Part shown: positions 1 through 8,045 of the stretch, in pieces | How the letters are laid out: each line of letters begins with the position of its first letter | Position numbering within the stretch: the stretch's first letter is position 1 | Source: Nitrospirota bacterium | Lineage (GTDB): Bacteria > Nitrospirota > Thermodesulfovibrionia > Thermodesulfovibrionales > Magnetobacteriaceae | DNA length: 64,000 nucleotides | Reading direction: 5' to 3' | NCBI GenBank assembly: GCA_015233895.1 | Contig: JADFXG010000010.1 | Span: 1-64,000, forward strand | Notes under the pieces: generated by a model | What the model was told of the DNA's origin: nothing | Databases searched by the model: none | Seen by the model: only the letters and a program-made list of their open reading frames with translations | Position numbers and translations under genes: made by a program

Positions 1-176
1 ATTCCAACAACTTTTGGTAAGTGGATATAGGAAAATTGAGATTATATACAAGAAGGTTATTTCGTTGTTAAACGTTAATATATATAGGACTGACCATTAT
101 TATCCTAAAATATTCGGGTAATGTCAGGGGTTTAAGGGGACAGTACAGAGTCCTTCCCCTTTCTATCTTTCCCTTA

Positions 177-758
177 TTATTTTTCGTATTTTTTCACAAT
201 TATATCGGTTAGTTTTCTTTTTGGCACATAGTGGACTGAGTTTTCATCGCGCCAGTACTGTATGCCAGCGCCATCTGCTAACTCAGTGACTATTATTTGC
301 TCTTTTGGTTTTCCTATGGGTATTACCATTAGAATTTCCAGTGTGTCCGGGATTTCAAGGATTTTCCGTAGCTCTTCCTTCTTTATGGAAATGACAATAC
401 AGCCGCCCAGTCCTTTTTCTCTGAGAGCCAGAAGGATGGTCTGTGCCGCTATGCCGTGGTCACAGATTATATTTTTACTGATACTTGTATCTCCAAGCAT
501 AACAATGTATGCGGCAGGGCGCTCACCAATTGCAGGCCCCGGCCAGTCCTTTAAGTACCCGGCCCAGGCAAGTGTGCTGAAAATGAGCTCGTTTGTCTCT
601 GTATTGTTTGACATTATGTATTTAAGCGGCTGAAGGTTTGCTGCCGACGCGGTATATCTTGATATATCAACAGCCCACGAAAGCGTCTCCATAGTAACCG
701 GAACATCCTGATAAAATCTCCTTACTGAACGGTTTCCCTTAACCAGTTCCTCTATCAC
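177..758 (-). CDS. nitroreductase family protein
   Basis: A 193-residue FMN-dependent nitroreductase-fold protein, a normal length for the family. The N-terminus carries the usual RSVRRF pattern (residues 10-15) that contacts the flavin phosphate, then the SAANLQP segment near residue 38-44. The C-terminal half has the GLGGC stretch and the IPIGKP motif typical of the fold. It starts at GTG 758, preceded by GGAGG. It lies 18 bp downstream of the phosphorylase gene on the same strand and is probably co-transcribed with it. The natural substrate (quinone, nitroaromatic or flavin) cannot be told from sequence. Family assignment is firm; function is inferred only at family level. Confidence 0.88.
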   Translation of the reverse strand: MIEELVKGNRSVRRFYQDVPVTMETLSWAVDISRYTASAANLQPLKYIMSNNTETNELIFSTLAWAGYLKDWPGPAIGERPAAYIVMLGDTSISKNIICDHGIAAQTILLALREKGLGGCIVISIKKEELRKILEIPDTLEILMVIPIGKPKEQIIVTELADGAGIQYWRDENSVHYVPKRKLTDIIVKKYEK

Positions 759-776
759 TCTAAACCTCCTTTGTAA

Positions 777-1562
777 TTACAACTTAGCATTTTTTAAAGC
801 GTTTTTACACGTACAGCCATGAAGCTCGTCAATCTCTGACACAACCTGAAACAACAGATTGTTCAGTTTTTGAGAAACCTTTCTGACAGCATCAATCACC
901 TCAGAGGTTGTGAGTTTTTCTTTGCTGATTCCTGCTGCATTATTTGTAACGGTGGCAATGGTGGCATAACAGAGTTCAAGCTCTCTTGCCAAAATTGCCT
1001 CCGGCATCTGAGTCATTCCAACCATGTCTGAGCCAAGCTGCCCGTAGAGTTTAATCTCAGCTCTGGTTTCAAAACGGGGGCCCTCGGTGCAGACATAGGT
1101 TCCTCTTGGCAGAACCGGAATATTACATTCTGCGGCACTTTTTAAAATAAACTCTCTAAGCGCCGGACAGTAGGGCTCGGTAAAATCCACGTGATACACG
1201 GCATCCGAGTCAAAAAACGTGGTAGGACGATTTTTAGTCATATCTATAATTTGGTCTGGGAGCACAAGATCACCGGGCGTCAGCAGTGAGCTTATAGAGC
1301 CCACAGAGCCTGTGGCTATTATGGTTTTAACCCCAAGCTTTCTCATTCCCCAGATGTTTGCCCGGTAGTTAATCATATGCGGAGGAATGTTGTGTGAGGA
1401 GTTATGTCTGGGTAAGAAAACTACGTCTTTGCCGCCTATTTTTACTATCTTAAAATTATCCGAGGGCTTGCCAAAAGGCGTCTCAAGTGGAAGATCTTTG
1501 ACCTTTTGAAGTCCTTTCATTTCGTAGATGCCGCTTCCCCCTATAATCCCTATGTTTGCCAT
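777..1562 (-). CDS. MTAP/PNP-family purine nucleoside phosphorylase, probably 6-oxopurine specific
   Basis: A 261-residue phosphorylase of the trimeric PNP/MTAP family, which cleaves purine nucleosides or 5'-methylthio nucleosides with phosphate. The N-terminal GGSGIY motif and the RHNSSHNIPPH segment (about residues 53-63) are phosphate/ribose-binding signatures. The base-recognition loop reads TNNAAG near residue 207. True methylthioadenosine phosphorylases have Asp in this loop, while enzymes acting on 6-oxopurines (inosine, guanosine, methylthioinosine) have Asn. I therefore favour methylthioinosine or inosine/guanosine phosphorylase over an automatic mtnP call. The start ATG 1562 has a strong AGGAGG. 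It is divergent from tldD and probably first in an operon with the nitroreductase. Confidence 0.85.
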   Translation of the reverse strand: MANIGIIGGSGIYEMKGLQKVKDLPLETPFGKPSDNFKIVKIGGKDVVFLPRHNSSHNIPPHMINYRANIWGMRKLGVKTIIATGSVGSISSLLTPGDLVLPDQIIDMTKNRPTTFFDSDAVYHVDFTEPYCPALREFILKSAAECNIPVLPRGTYVCTEGPRFETRAEIKLYGQLGSDMVGMTQMPEAILARELELCYATIATVTNNAAGISKEKLTTSEVIDAVRKVSQKLNNLLFQVVSEIDELHGCTCKNALKNAKL

Positions 1563-1684
1563 CTTATAAGCCTCCTATTATTTCTAATAAGCTTTGTTTA
1601 TAGTATAATGTATCAGTACCATATATATAGCAGTGTATAATATAGTCTAAAAGACAGAAAAAAAGCCAAAGGAGGCTTATATTA

Positions 1685-3073
1685 ATGTTAAAAGAAGAGC
1701 TTTGCCATGATCTGATAAGGGCGGCATTAAGCCGTGGAGGGGATTACTGCGATGTTTTTTTTGAATCTAAAACCCCCCTTTCTATCTCCCTTGAGGATGG
1801 CAATATAGAGAGATTTCTTACAGGCAACGATACCGGAGCAGGGATAAGAGTGATAAGCCGTGACAGGAGTTGCTATGCTTACACAAACGAATTGACCTCC
1901 GGCGCTCTTTTAGAGGCAGCAAAGGGGTTAAGTCTTGCAGTGAAAGGGAGAGAGCCACAGGATATTACAATTAAGCTTATGCACTCAAAACCGGCTATAG
2001 ATTTTAAAATACTAAAACCTCCCGCTTCAGTCAAAGCTGAGGAAAAAACGGACTTAGTAAAACGAGCCGATAGTGCGGCAAGAGCACAGGGAGATAAAAT
2101 CAGGCAGGTCTCGGTTAGCTACAACGACTACATTCAGCGTGTGATGATAGTTAACTCAGAGGGGATTTTGTGTGAGGATGAGCGTGTGCAGAGTTTTTTT
2201 ACGGTAACAGTGGTAGCTTCTGATGGTGGTGTAATACAGAGCGCTTATGAGTCAGCGGGAGGATTCACCGGTTTTGAGCTTTTTGATTCCATTGATGTTG
2301 AAGATGTTGCAGTAAAGGCCGCAAAACGGGCGCTCTCTATGCTTAAAGCCAGCCGGATACAAGGCGGGCGGATGCCTGTGGTAATATCCTCAGAGGCCGG
2401 AGGGACTATGATTCACGAGGCGGTAGGGCACGGGCTTGAGGCAGACTTAACCGGCCAGGGACTTTCTGTCTATGCCGGTAAACTCGGCCAACGTGTTGCT
2501 TCAGACGCTATCACTGTGATTGATGACGGAACAATACCTTATAAACGCGGCTCCTTCCGGTTTGATGATGAGGGAACACACTCAGGCAGAAATGTGCTGG
2601 TAGAAAACGGCATTTTGGTCAAGTACATGAACGACCGACTTTGGGCGATGAAAGACGGCGTAGCTCCAACTGGAAACGGGAGGCGGGAATCCTACAAGTA
2701 CAGACCAATTCCGAGAATGACAAACACCTATCTTGCCGCTGGAACGGATAAGGCTGAGGTTGCCGTCAAGGGAATCAAAGAGGGGCTGTTTGTTAAGAAA
2801 ATGGGAGGCGGTCAGGTTAATACAGTAAACGGTGATTTTGTGTTTGACGTTCAGGAGGGATACTTAATTAAAGACGGATGTGTTGAAGAGCTTGTAAGAG
2901 GGGCAACTCTTTGTGGAAACGGCCCGGAGGTGCTGAAGTCAATTGATTTTATATCATCGGATTTAGAGTTTGCCATTGGCACGTGCGGAAAGGATGGTCA
3001 GGGAGTGCCAGTTACAGATGCCCTGCCGACGATACGAATACCGGAGATTGTGGTCGGAGGCGCCTCACGGTGA
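1685..3073 (+). CDS. tldD: TldD zinc metalloprotease
   Basis: A 462-residue TldD subunit, close to the usual length. TldD pairs with TldE/PmbA to degrade or process unfolded peptides and some modified peptides. The HEAVGH motif near residue 243 is the HExxxH zinc site, followed by the family's Gly-rich C-terminal half ending in a GTCGKDGQGVPV segment. The start has AAAGGAGG about 10 nt upstream. No tldE is present in the window, so the partner must be encoded elsewhere. A diverged copy of the last ~125 bp of this gene lies at 6952-7086, showing that the 3' end was duplicated in the past. Confidence 0.95.
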   Translation: MLKEELCHDLIRAALSRGGDYCDVFFESKTPLSISLEDGNIERFLTGNDTGAGIRVISRDRSCYAYTNELTSGALLEAAKGLSLAVKGREPQDITIKLMHSKPAIDFKILKPPASVKAEEKTDLVKRADSAARAQGDKIRQVSVSYNDYIQRVMIVNSEGILCEDERVQSFFTVTVVASDGGVIQSAYESAGGFTGFELFDSIDVEDVAVKAAKRALSMLKASRIQGGRMPVVISSEAGGTMIHEAVGHGLEADLTGQGLSVYAGKLGQRVASDAITVIDDGTIPYKRGSFRFDDEGTHSGRNVLVENGILVKYMNDRLWAMKDGVAPTGNGRRESYKYRPIPRMTNTYLAAGTDKAEVAVKGIKEGLFVKKMGGGQVNTVNGDFVFDVQEGYLIKDGCVEELVRGATLCGNGPEVLKSIDFISSDLEFAIGTCGKDGQGVPVTDALPTIRIPEIVVGGASR

Positions 3074-3211
3074 TTGATAATACCAGGAGGAATTAACCAC
3101 AGATGAACACAGATAAGCACGGATGAAGAAAAAATAACCATTTAAAATACACAAATTGCAGATGTTTGGTTACAAAAGTAATAATAAATTTTTACAATAA
3201 GTAATTTTCAC

Positions 3212-3240
3212 TTGACAATTGTTTTTATCTGTGGTAGTCT
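3212..3240 (+). promoter_or_regulatory. candidate sigma70-type promoter
   Basis: TTGACA at 3212-3217, a 17-nt spacer, then TAGTCT at 3235-3240. It lies upstream of the secreted-protein gene at 3544 with a long leader that includes the tetranucleotide repeat. The -10 is a poor match, so this is only a candidate. Confidence 0.35.
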
Positions 3241-3325
3241 GTCGGCAAGAGCGTGGGAGGGGGCAATATAAGTAATGTTAGATACAAATAGTTCTCTGAA
3301 AAAGAGTACAATTAATAAGCGCAAC

Positions 3326-3352
3326 ATCTATCTATCTATCTATCTATCTATC
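3326..3352. repeat. ATCT tetranucleotide microsatellite
   Basis: Twenty-seven bases of uninterrupted ATCT (about 6.75 units), about 190 bp upstream of the start of a secreted surface-type protein. Simple repeats of this kind can change copy number by slippage; in pathogens such tracts upstream of surface genes alter expression. Whether this one does so is inference. Confidence 0.9.
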
Positions 3353-3543
3353 GCACGAAAAAGCCAAAAGTAACACCACCCATAATAACATCACAACTTC
3401 CTTACAAAATACTTATGCCTTATATCTGTTTAAATCTCGCTATAAACCCAAGCGAAATATCCTATTTTTGTTTGGGTTTCTGGGGTTTCTGTAATATAGA
3501 GTTCAAGGGTAGCGTGTCTGCCAATGATTTTTAGGGGGGGAAT

Positions 3544-5256
3544 ATGGGGTCTGTTTTTAAATCAAATAAGTTTTTAAAAGGGTTATTAATAGTTCTTATA
3601 ATTATGTTCTCTATATCATTATTTACCATTGTTGGTTTAGCGTTAGCAGATAATTACAACTGGACAGCACGAACAAGCTCTGGCAGCAGAAATTGGTCAG
3701 CAATAACTTCATCACCTGATGGGACAAAACTTGCCGCTGTTGTTGGTGATGGTGGATATATTTACACATCAACAGATTCAGGCTCTACATGGACTGAACG
3801 AACTGGTGCTGGTGGCAGAAATTGGATATCAATCGCATCTTCATCAGATGGTACAAAACTTGCTGCTGCCGTTTATGTTGGTGGATATATTTACACATCA
3901 ACAGATTCAGGTGCCACATGGACCGCGCGAACAAATGCAGGTAGCCATTATTGGAGACAAATAGCATCTTCATCAGATGGTTCAAAACTTGCAGCTGCAA
4001 ATGAAGATTATGCTGCACTTAGTTCTTCTAGTGGTTATATCTATACATCAACTGATTCAGGCGCCACATGGACAGCTCAAACGAGTTCAGGTAGCAGGTA
4101 TTGGACTGGGATAGCATCTTCATCAGATGGAACAAAACTCGCTGCTATAGTAGAAGCTGGTGGGTATATTTATACATCAACAGATTCAGGCGCTACATGG
4201 ACTGAGCGCTCTGGTACTTACATCAACAGTTGGAGCTATATATCATCATCACCAGATGGGTCTAAACTTGCAGCAGCAGCTTCTCAAGGCTATATTTATA
4301 CATCAACAGATTCAGGTGCCACATGGACAACTCAAACGAGCTCTGGTAATAGATATTGGCAATCAGTAGCGTTATCATCAGATGGTTCCAAACTCGTAGC
4401 TTATGCTGCTACAACCGGCGTTACACCAAGTATGTACACATCAACAAATTCCGGAACCTCATGGACTTATGAAAATAGTATTGGCGGCATATATTGTTAT
4501 TCTCTCGCAATCTCAACAGATGGCTCTAAGGTTGCTTGTGCAGGTCATGATGGATCTACTTCAGAATATATCTACACCGGAGTATTATCATCAAGCGGTA
4601 GCTCCTCAACAACCACAACCGCTGTATCTTCATCAAGCACAACTACAACCGCCGTATCATCATCCTCATCAACCACTACCACAGGCATCGGTTCATCAAC
4701 CACTACAACGGGAATTGGTTCAACTACCACGACATCATCAAGAGTTGGTTCAACCACAACGACTACGGGAGTAGTTACATCTACAACAGCAACGACCACA
4801 GCAATACCAACGGATTTTTCAAAAACTATAACTTATTTTTTGCCGTATCTTCACACAAACACAAATAATGTGGTATATTGTGTGGTATCTAACAATAGCA
4901 CATCAAAGGATGCTCTTGGAGTCTTAACTGTGCTTTCAAATAGTGGTACTAATAAGCCGTCTCAAACAAATGAACCCACCGGATTCCCGATTACAGCCAA
5001 ACAAACATCAATGATTATTTTTAGCGGCGCTAGTGTTACATCCGGTACAACTACTGTGGATATAACCACAAATACCGACAACACAGGCAATAATTCATCG
5101 CTAATATATTATTCTGCAAAAATTGGTTATGGAACCTATGATGCTGATGCAACGTGTGATACGATAGGAATGACTTGTTTCCAGGGCACTACAAGTCCTA
5201 AACGGAATATAAGGGGATTTTTTTGCTATGACGGAACTGCATACTTGCCACACTGA
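3544..5256 (+). CDS. secreted seven-blade BNR-repeat protein with Thr-rich linker and four-Cys C-terminal module
   Basis: A 570-residue exported protein. Residues 1-36 are a signal peptide or anchor with a hydrophobic core ending in LALA. Residues ~37-350 contain seven units of about 43-50 residues, each with SSxDGxKLAA followed by YIYTSTDSGATW; the S-T-D-S-G-A-T-W part is an Asp-box (BNR) motif, so a seven-bladed beta-propeller is likely. Residues ~352-420 are a Ser/Thr stalk. The last ~150 residues are the module shared with four other proteins here: YFLPYLHTN, VVYCVVSN, TCDTIGMTCFQG, TSPKRN and a final GFFCYDG. Four cysteines are conserved. It starts at ATG 3544 after AGGGGGGG. The propeller may bind a glycan or protein; no sialidase catalytic residues are evident. 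Function unknown. Confidence 0.85.
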   Translation: MGSVFKSNKFLKGLLIVLIIMFSISLFTIVGLALADNYNWTARTSSGSRNWSAITSSPDGTKLAAVVGDGGYIYTSTDSGSTWTERTGAGGRNWISIASSSDGTKLAAAVYVGGYIYTSTDSGATWTARTNAGSHYWRQIASSSDGSKLAAANEDYAALSSSSGYIYTSTDSGATWTAQTSSGSRYWTGIASSSDGTKLAAIVEAGGYIYTSTDSGATWTERSGTYINSWSYISSSPDGSKLAAAASQGYIYTSTDSGATWTTQTSSGNRYWQSVALSSDGSKLVAYAATTGVTPSMYTSTNSGTSWTYENSIGGIYCYSLAISTDGSKVACAGHDGSTSEYIYTGVLSSSGSSSTTTTAVSSSSTTTTAVSSSSSTTTTGIGSSTTTTGIGSTTTTSSRVGSTTTTTGVVTSTTATTTAIPTDFSKTITYFLPYLHTNTNNVVYCVVSNNSTSKDALGVLTVLSNSGTNKPSQTNEPTGFPITAKQTSMIIFSGASVTSGTTTVDITTNTDNTGNNSSLIYYSAKIGYGTYDADATCDTIGMTCFQGTTSPKRNIRGFFCYDGTAYLPH

Positions 5257-5306
5257 GACAGCAATAATTTATAGTGTTCTTAAATGAATAAATTAAGGAG
5301 TGAAAA

Positions 5307-6038
5307 ATGGGAGATAACAAAATTAGTATAATAAAGTCTATTGTGTTTCTATTAATTTTTGGGATTATTCTGCTGTTATCAAAACACATAGAATTAAATG
5401 CAGAGACAAATCCAAGAGATTTTATAAATACTACAACGACAACAGCGTTTGGCATAAGCCCAGGAGATAGTACGACAACAACAGCAATCGCGCTATCAAC
5501 AACGACGACAACAACAGCAATCGCACTGTCAACAACGACGACAACAGCAATCGCACTATCAACAACAACAGCAACAACGACCACATCGATACCAACAGAT
5601 TTTTCAAAAACTATAACTTATTTCCTGCCGTATCTTCACACAAACACAAATAATGTGGTATATTGCGAGGTATCCAACAATAGCACATCAAATGGTGCAC
5701 TTGGAGTTCTAACCGTACTCTCAAATAGTGGTACGAATAAGCCGTCTCAAACAAATGAACCTACCGGCTTTCCGATTACAGCCAAACAAACAGCAATGAT
5801 TACATTTAGCGGAGCCAGTGTTACGTTGGGAGGAACCACCGTGGATATAACCACGAACACAGACAATACAGGTGCTAATTCATCGCAAGTATATTATTCT
5901 GCAAAAATTGCGTTTGGCACTTATGATTCCACTGCAACTTGTGACACGATAGGAATGACGTGTTTTCAGGGGACTACAAGTCCTAAACGTAACTTAATCG
6001 GTTATCTTTGTTTTGATACTATTTATTATGCTCATTAG
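5307..6038 (+). CDS. secreted Thr-rich stalk protein with four-Cys C-terminal module
   Basis: A 243-residue protein: an N-terminal hydrophobic export segment (about residues 9-27), a stalk of TTTTAIALS-type repeats (about 45-100) and the same C-terminal module as the preceding gene. The module region is about 88% identical in DNA to that gene, so duplication was recent. The stalk is encoded by tandem ~27-30 bp repeats at about 5470-5580 and could vary in length by recombination. The RBS is AAGGAG before ATG 5307. It lies 50 bp downstream of its paralogue and is probably in one transcript with it and the next gene. No known family recognised. Confidence 0.8.
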   Translation: MGDNKISIIKSIVFLLIFGIILLLSKHIELNAETNPRDFINTTTTTAFGISPGDSTTTTAIALSTTTTTTAIALSTTTTTAIALSTTTATTTTSIPTDFSKTITYFLPYLHTNTNNVVYCEVSNNSTSNGALGVLTVLSNSGTNKPSQTNEPTGFPITAKQTAMITFSGASVTLGGTTVDITTNTDNTGANSSQVYYSAKIAFGTYDSTATCDTIGMTCFQGTTSPKRNLIGYLCFDTIYYAH

Positions 6039-6072
6039 TGGTTCACATATAAAATGAAAAAAGGAGAAAAGA

Positions 6073-6558
6073 ATGGAAAATAAGTATTCAATGAAAATAG
6101 TAGCTTTAGTAGTGTTGATGATGTTTGGGTTTTGCGGGAATTTATGGGCAACAGCATACTATTACCTACCATATTTCCATACTAATGCTGGCAATGTTAT
6201 CTACTGTGTTGCGTCAAATACTACAAACGGTACTGTAACTCCAACGATTACTGTAACAGCAGCTTCTAACGCATCCCCTACATCAAATACTTATACGCTA
6301 TCTGATATTGCGGCCAAAACAAGTCAAATGATAACATTCTCAGGAACATCTGTTTTAGAAGGAACATCTGTTACAAGTATTTTAGGTGCATTCAGTGGAA
6401 GTGTTACAGACACTATCAGCTATGGAGGAACATTAGCGTTTATTGGATCAGGGGATTGCAGCACCATAATAATGTCATGTTTTCAGGGTAATACAACCCC
6501 TAAGCGTAACGTTACCGGTTACAACTGTTATGACGGGACAAATCACTTTGCATATTGA
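6073..6558 (+). CDS. secreted stand-alone four-Cys module protein
   Basis: A 161-residue protein with a signal peptide (residues 1-26, ending LWA-TA) and then only the shared module: YYYLPYFHTN, VIYCVASN, DCSTIIMSCFQG, TTPKRN and GYNCYDG. Because the module occurs alone it is a folding domain and not just a tail sorting signal. It is last of three tandem paralogues and followed by a clear terminator. The start ATG 6073 has AAGGAG 8 nt upstream. Function unknown; four conserved cysteines suggest two disulfides in an oxidising compartment. Confidence 0.8.
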   Translation: MENKYSMKIVALVVLMMFGFCGNLWATAYYYLPYFHTNAGNVIYCVASNTTNGTVTPTITVTAASNASPTSNTYTLSDIAAKTSQMITFSGTSVLEGTSVTSILGAFSGSVTDTISYGGTLAFIGSGDCSTIIMSCFQGNTTPKRNVTGYNCYDGTNHFAY

Positions 6559-6570
6559 TTAGTTTTCAAA

Positions 6571-6602
6571 AACCCCACTGCTCTGTAGTGGGGTGTGTTT
6601 TT
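6571..6602 (+). terminator. Rho-independent terminator
   Basis: Stem CCCCACT (6573-6579) with AGTGGGG (6587-6593), 7-nt loop, then a T-rich tail. It closes the three-gene secreted-protein cluster. Confidence 0.85.
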
Positions 6603-6652
6603 CATCTGTGTATTAGAATATCCCGGTGTAATTCCAAATGTAATTCCAAATA

Positions 6653-6906
6653 GAGACCGTTGCAAAAATATTATAACACCAAAGTTGAGTTCAAAAATAT
6701 AACAAAATGTTATAGAAAAAGGATGAGATTGCCACACCCCCTGCGGGGGTTCGCAATGACGGCGTGGGCTGTGCGTGGGCGTACCTATCCGTCATTACGA
6801 GGAGCGATAGCGACGTGGTAATCTCATCATTATTATATTTTAGGCTGCTACTCGGTATTAATTGGGAAATACTTTTCCCCCATTTTGGGAATTTTGCAAC
6901 GGTCTC
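6653..6906. mobile_element. MITE-like element, copy 1
   Basis: A 254-bp segment bounded by perfect 15-bp inverted repeats GAGACCGTTGCAAAA (6653-6667) and its complement (6892-6906). No transposase is encoded. Inside is a nested palindrome of the CGTCATTACGAGGAGCG class (6723-6830). The flanks AAATA/AAATT resemble a 5-bp target duplication. A second copy with the same ends but a different interior is at 34635-34854, so the ends were mobilised in trans by some transposase outside the window. Confidence 0.8.
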
Positions 6907-6951
6907 AAATTGACAAAAACCGGAAATTATTGTTAGCATTTTCTTGTACAA
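6907..6951 (+). promoter_or_regulatory. promoter-like repeat, copy 1
   Basis: TTGACA (6910-6915), 18-nt spacer, TAGCAT (6934-6939), then a TTCTTGTACAAA tail. The same arrangement with nearly the same bases recurs at 7932-7978 in front of the TolC gene. Here it lies between the MITE and a tldD remnant and now drives nothing obvious. Confidence 0.5.
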
Positions 6952-7086
6952 AAGTCAATTGATTTTATATCAGGGGATTTAGGGTTTGCCATCGGCACGT
7001 GAGGAAAAGACGGTCAGGGAGTGCCTGTTACAGATGCTCTGCCGACAATACGAATACCGGAGATTGTGGTCGGCGGCGCCTCGTAA
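6952..7086 (+). pseudogene. tldD 3'-end fragment
   Basis: About 135 bp match the last part of tldD (2936-3071) at roughly 90% identity. The tldD Cys codon in the GTCGK segment is TGA here, and no start or upstream part is present, so this is a dead remnant. It ends with TAA at 7084-7086. It implies that the island between tldD and this point arose by duplication or insertion next to the tldD 3' end. Confidence 0.9.
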
Positions 7087-7136
7087 TAACTTTAGTGGAA
7101 CTATGGCTAAAGCAGCTACCGGAGTGTTTAAACTTT

Positions 7137-7481
7137 TTATAACATAGTATTGTTAAGAAGTGAACGGCAGGTTGTCTCCAATATATCGAGTTTGGTTTGC
7201 ACAATGTCCCAAATAATTGGAAGACTAACGCCAAAATATTCATGAATGAGAATGTTACGAATACCTACGATTTTTCGCCATTGTATTTCAGGTGCAGCTT
7301 GAAGATATAATTCTGGCAATTGTGCTGCCGCCTCACCTATAATTTCAAGGTTTCGGACTACTGCATCCTGAGTTTTTCTATCTTTAATGAAACTATCATA
7401 ATCCATTCCTCTAAGATACTTCCGGATACGCTCAATAGCTCCCAGAATATCCTCTAAATATAAACTACCGTCCCTAAACAT
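7137..7481 (-). CDS. hepT: HepT-like HEPN-domain toxin (DUF86)
   Basis: A 114-residue HEPN protein. The RNILIHEY sequence near residue 75-82 is the RX4HXY motif of HepT RNases. Such toxins cut RNA and are silenced when the MntA partner adds AMP to the tyrosine of this motif. The gene overlaps the upstream nucleotidyltransferase gene by 8 bp, the normal order for this type VII module. Length and helical pattern fit the family. Confidence 0.92.
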   Translation of the reverse strand: MFRDGSLYLEDILGAIERIRKYLRGMDYDSFIKDRKTQDAVVRNLEIIGEAAAQLPELYLQAAPEIQWRKIVGIRNILIHEYFGVSLPIIWDIVQTKLDILETTCRSLLNNTML

Positions 7482-7764
7482 AAACAGTTTCCCGTTCGAT
7501 AACCGCTTTAATTCGCTGCTTAACGGTATCAGCCATCACCAAATCCACGGGGTGGCCAAATAATTCCTCGAGGCGGAACTTCAGATCCATGTAATTGTCA
7601 AAAGTCGGACTCTCAAATTCCACAATTACATCCACGTCACTGTCAGACCGTTGCTCTCCTCTGACGCTGGAACCGAAAACACCAATCCGTCTTACCGTGT
7701 AACGCTCTGATAACTCTACACGTATTGCTGATATTGCAGTTAATATTTCGTTGAGTTTTGTCAT
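7474..7764 (-). CDS. mntA: MntA-like minimal nucleotidyltransferase antitoxin
   Basis: A 96-residue minimal nucleotidyltransferase. It shows GVFGSSVRGEQRSDSDVDV (about residues 28-46), which contains the GSxxRG...SDxD metal-binding signature, with a further acidic residue downstream in IVEFE. In known pairs it AMPylates HepT. It is the first gene of the toxin-antitoxin operon. No residue essential to the family looks missing, so the pair may be active. Confidence 0.92.
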   Translation of the reverse strand: MTKLNEILTAISAIRVELSERYTVRRIGVFGSSVRGEQRSDSDVDVIVEFESPTFDNYMDLKFRLEELFGHPVDLVMADTVKQRIKAVIERETVYV

Positions 7765-8045
7765 AACTATGCCTTAAAAACTTATTTGTCCTAAATTACA
7801 ACCACAAATCAGGGTATTGAACATAAAGTCAGGGTTTGTTCTTTCTACGATAGCTTTAATATTGCCTTCTTAAAATATAGATTAATATTCGCTTTTTGTC
7901 AAGTTACAATGCGTCACATGGTAATCAGTATAAATTGACAAATATCGGGGAAAATTGTTAGCATTCTCTTGCACAAACGGAACCATTTTTAACTTATTGC
8001 TGCTTAGTGCATAAAATATCGTTTCTGAGGAGTTTGAAAACTAAA
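7765..8045. promoter_or_regulatory. divergent intergenic region with promoter-like repeat copy 2
   Basis: The gap between mntA and the TolC gene contains TTGACA (7935-7940), an 18-nt spacer and TAGCAT (7959-7964), pointing at the TolC gene. The sequence from 7932 to 7978 is a diverged copy of 6907-6951. Nothing else coding is seen. Confidence 0.55.

Larger units (their letters stand above)
3074..3543. other. intergenic region, no gene seen
   Basis: This 470-bp gap holds no convincing coding frame. It starts with a short CACAGATGAACACAG-type dispersed repeat (around 3098), then a possible promoter at 3212-3240 and an ATCT microsatellite at 3326-3352. The remainder is AT-rich leader of the large secreted-protein gene. 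A GGGGGGG-rich ribosome binding site sits at 3532-3539. Confidence 0.6.

Noticed and set aside
120-176. Terminator after the nitroreductase gene
   Set aside because: An AAGGGGAC/GTCC-TT-CCCCTT hairpin at about 135-165 has a bulge and no clear T-run in the reading direction; too weak to call.
4572-4799. Val-rich minus-strand frames (also 5198-5584)
   Set aside because: They are the complement of Thr-rich stalk repeats and not genes.
8007-8045. GTG 8007 as start of the TolC-like gene
   Set aside because: No RBS before it; the signal peptide starts properly at 8046.
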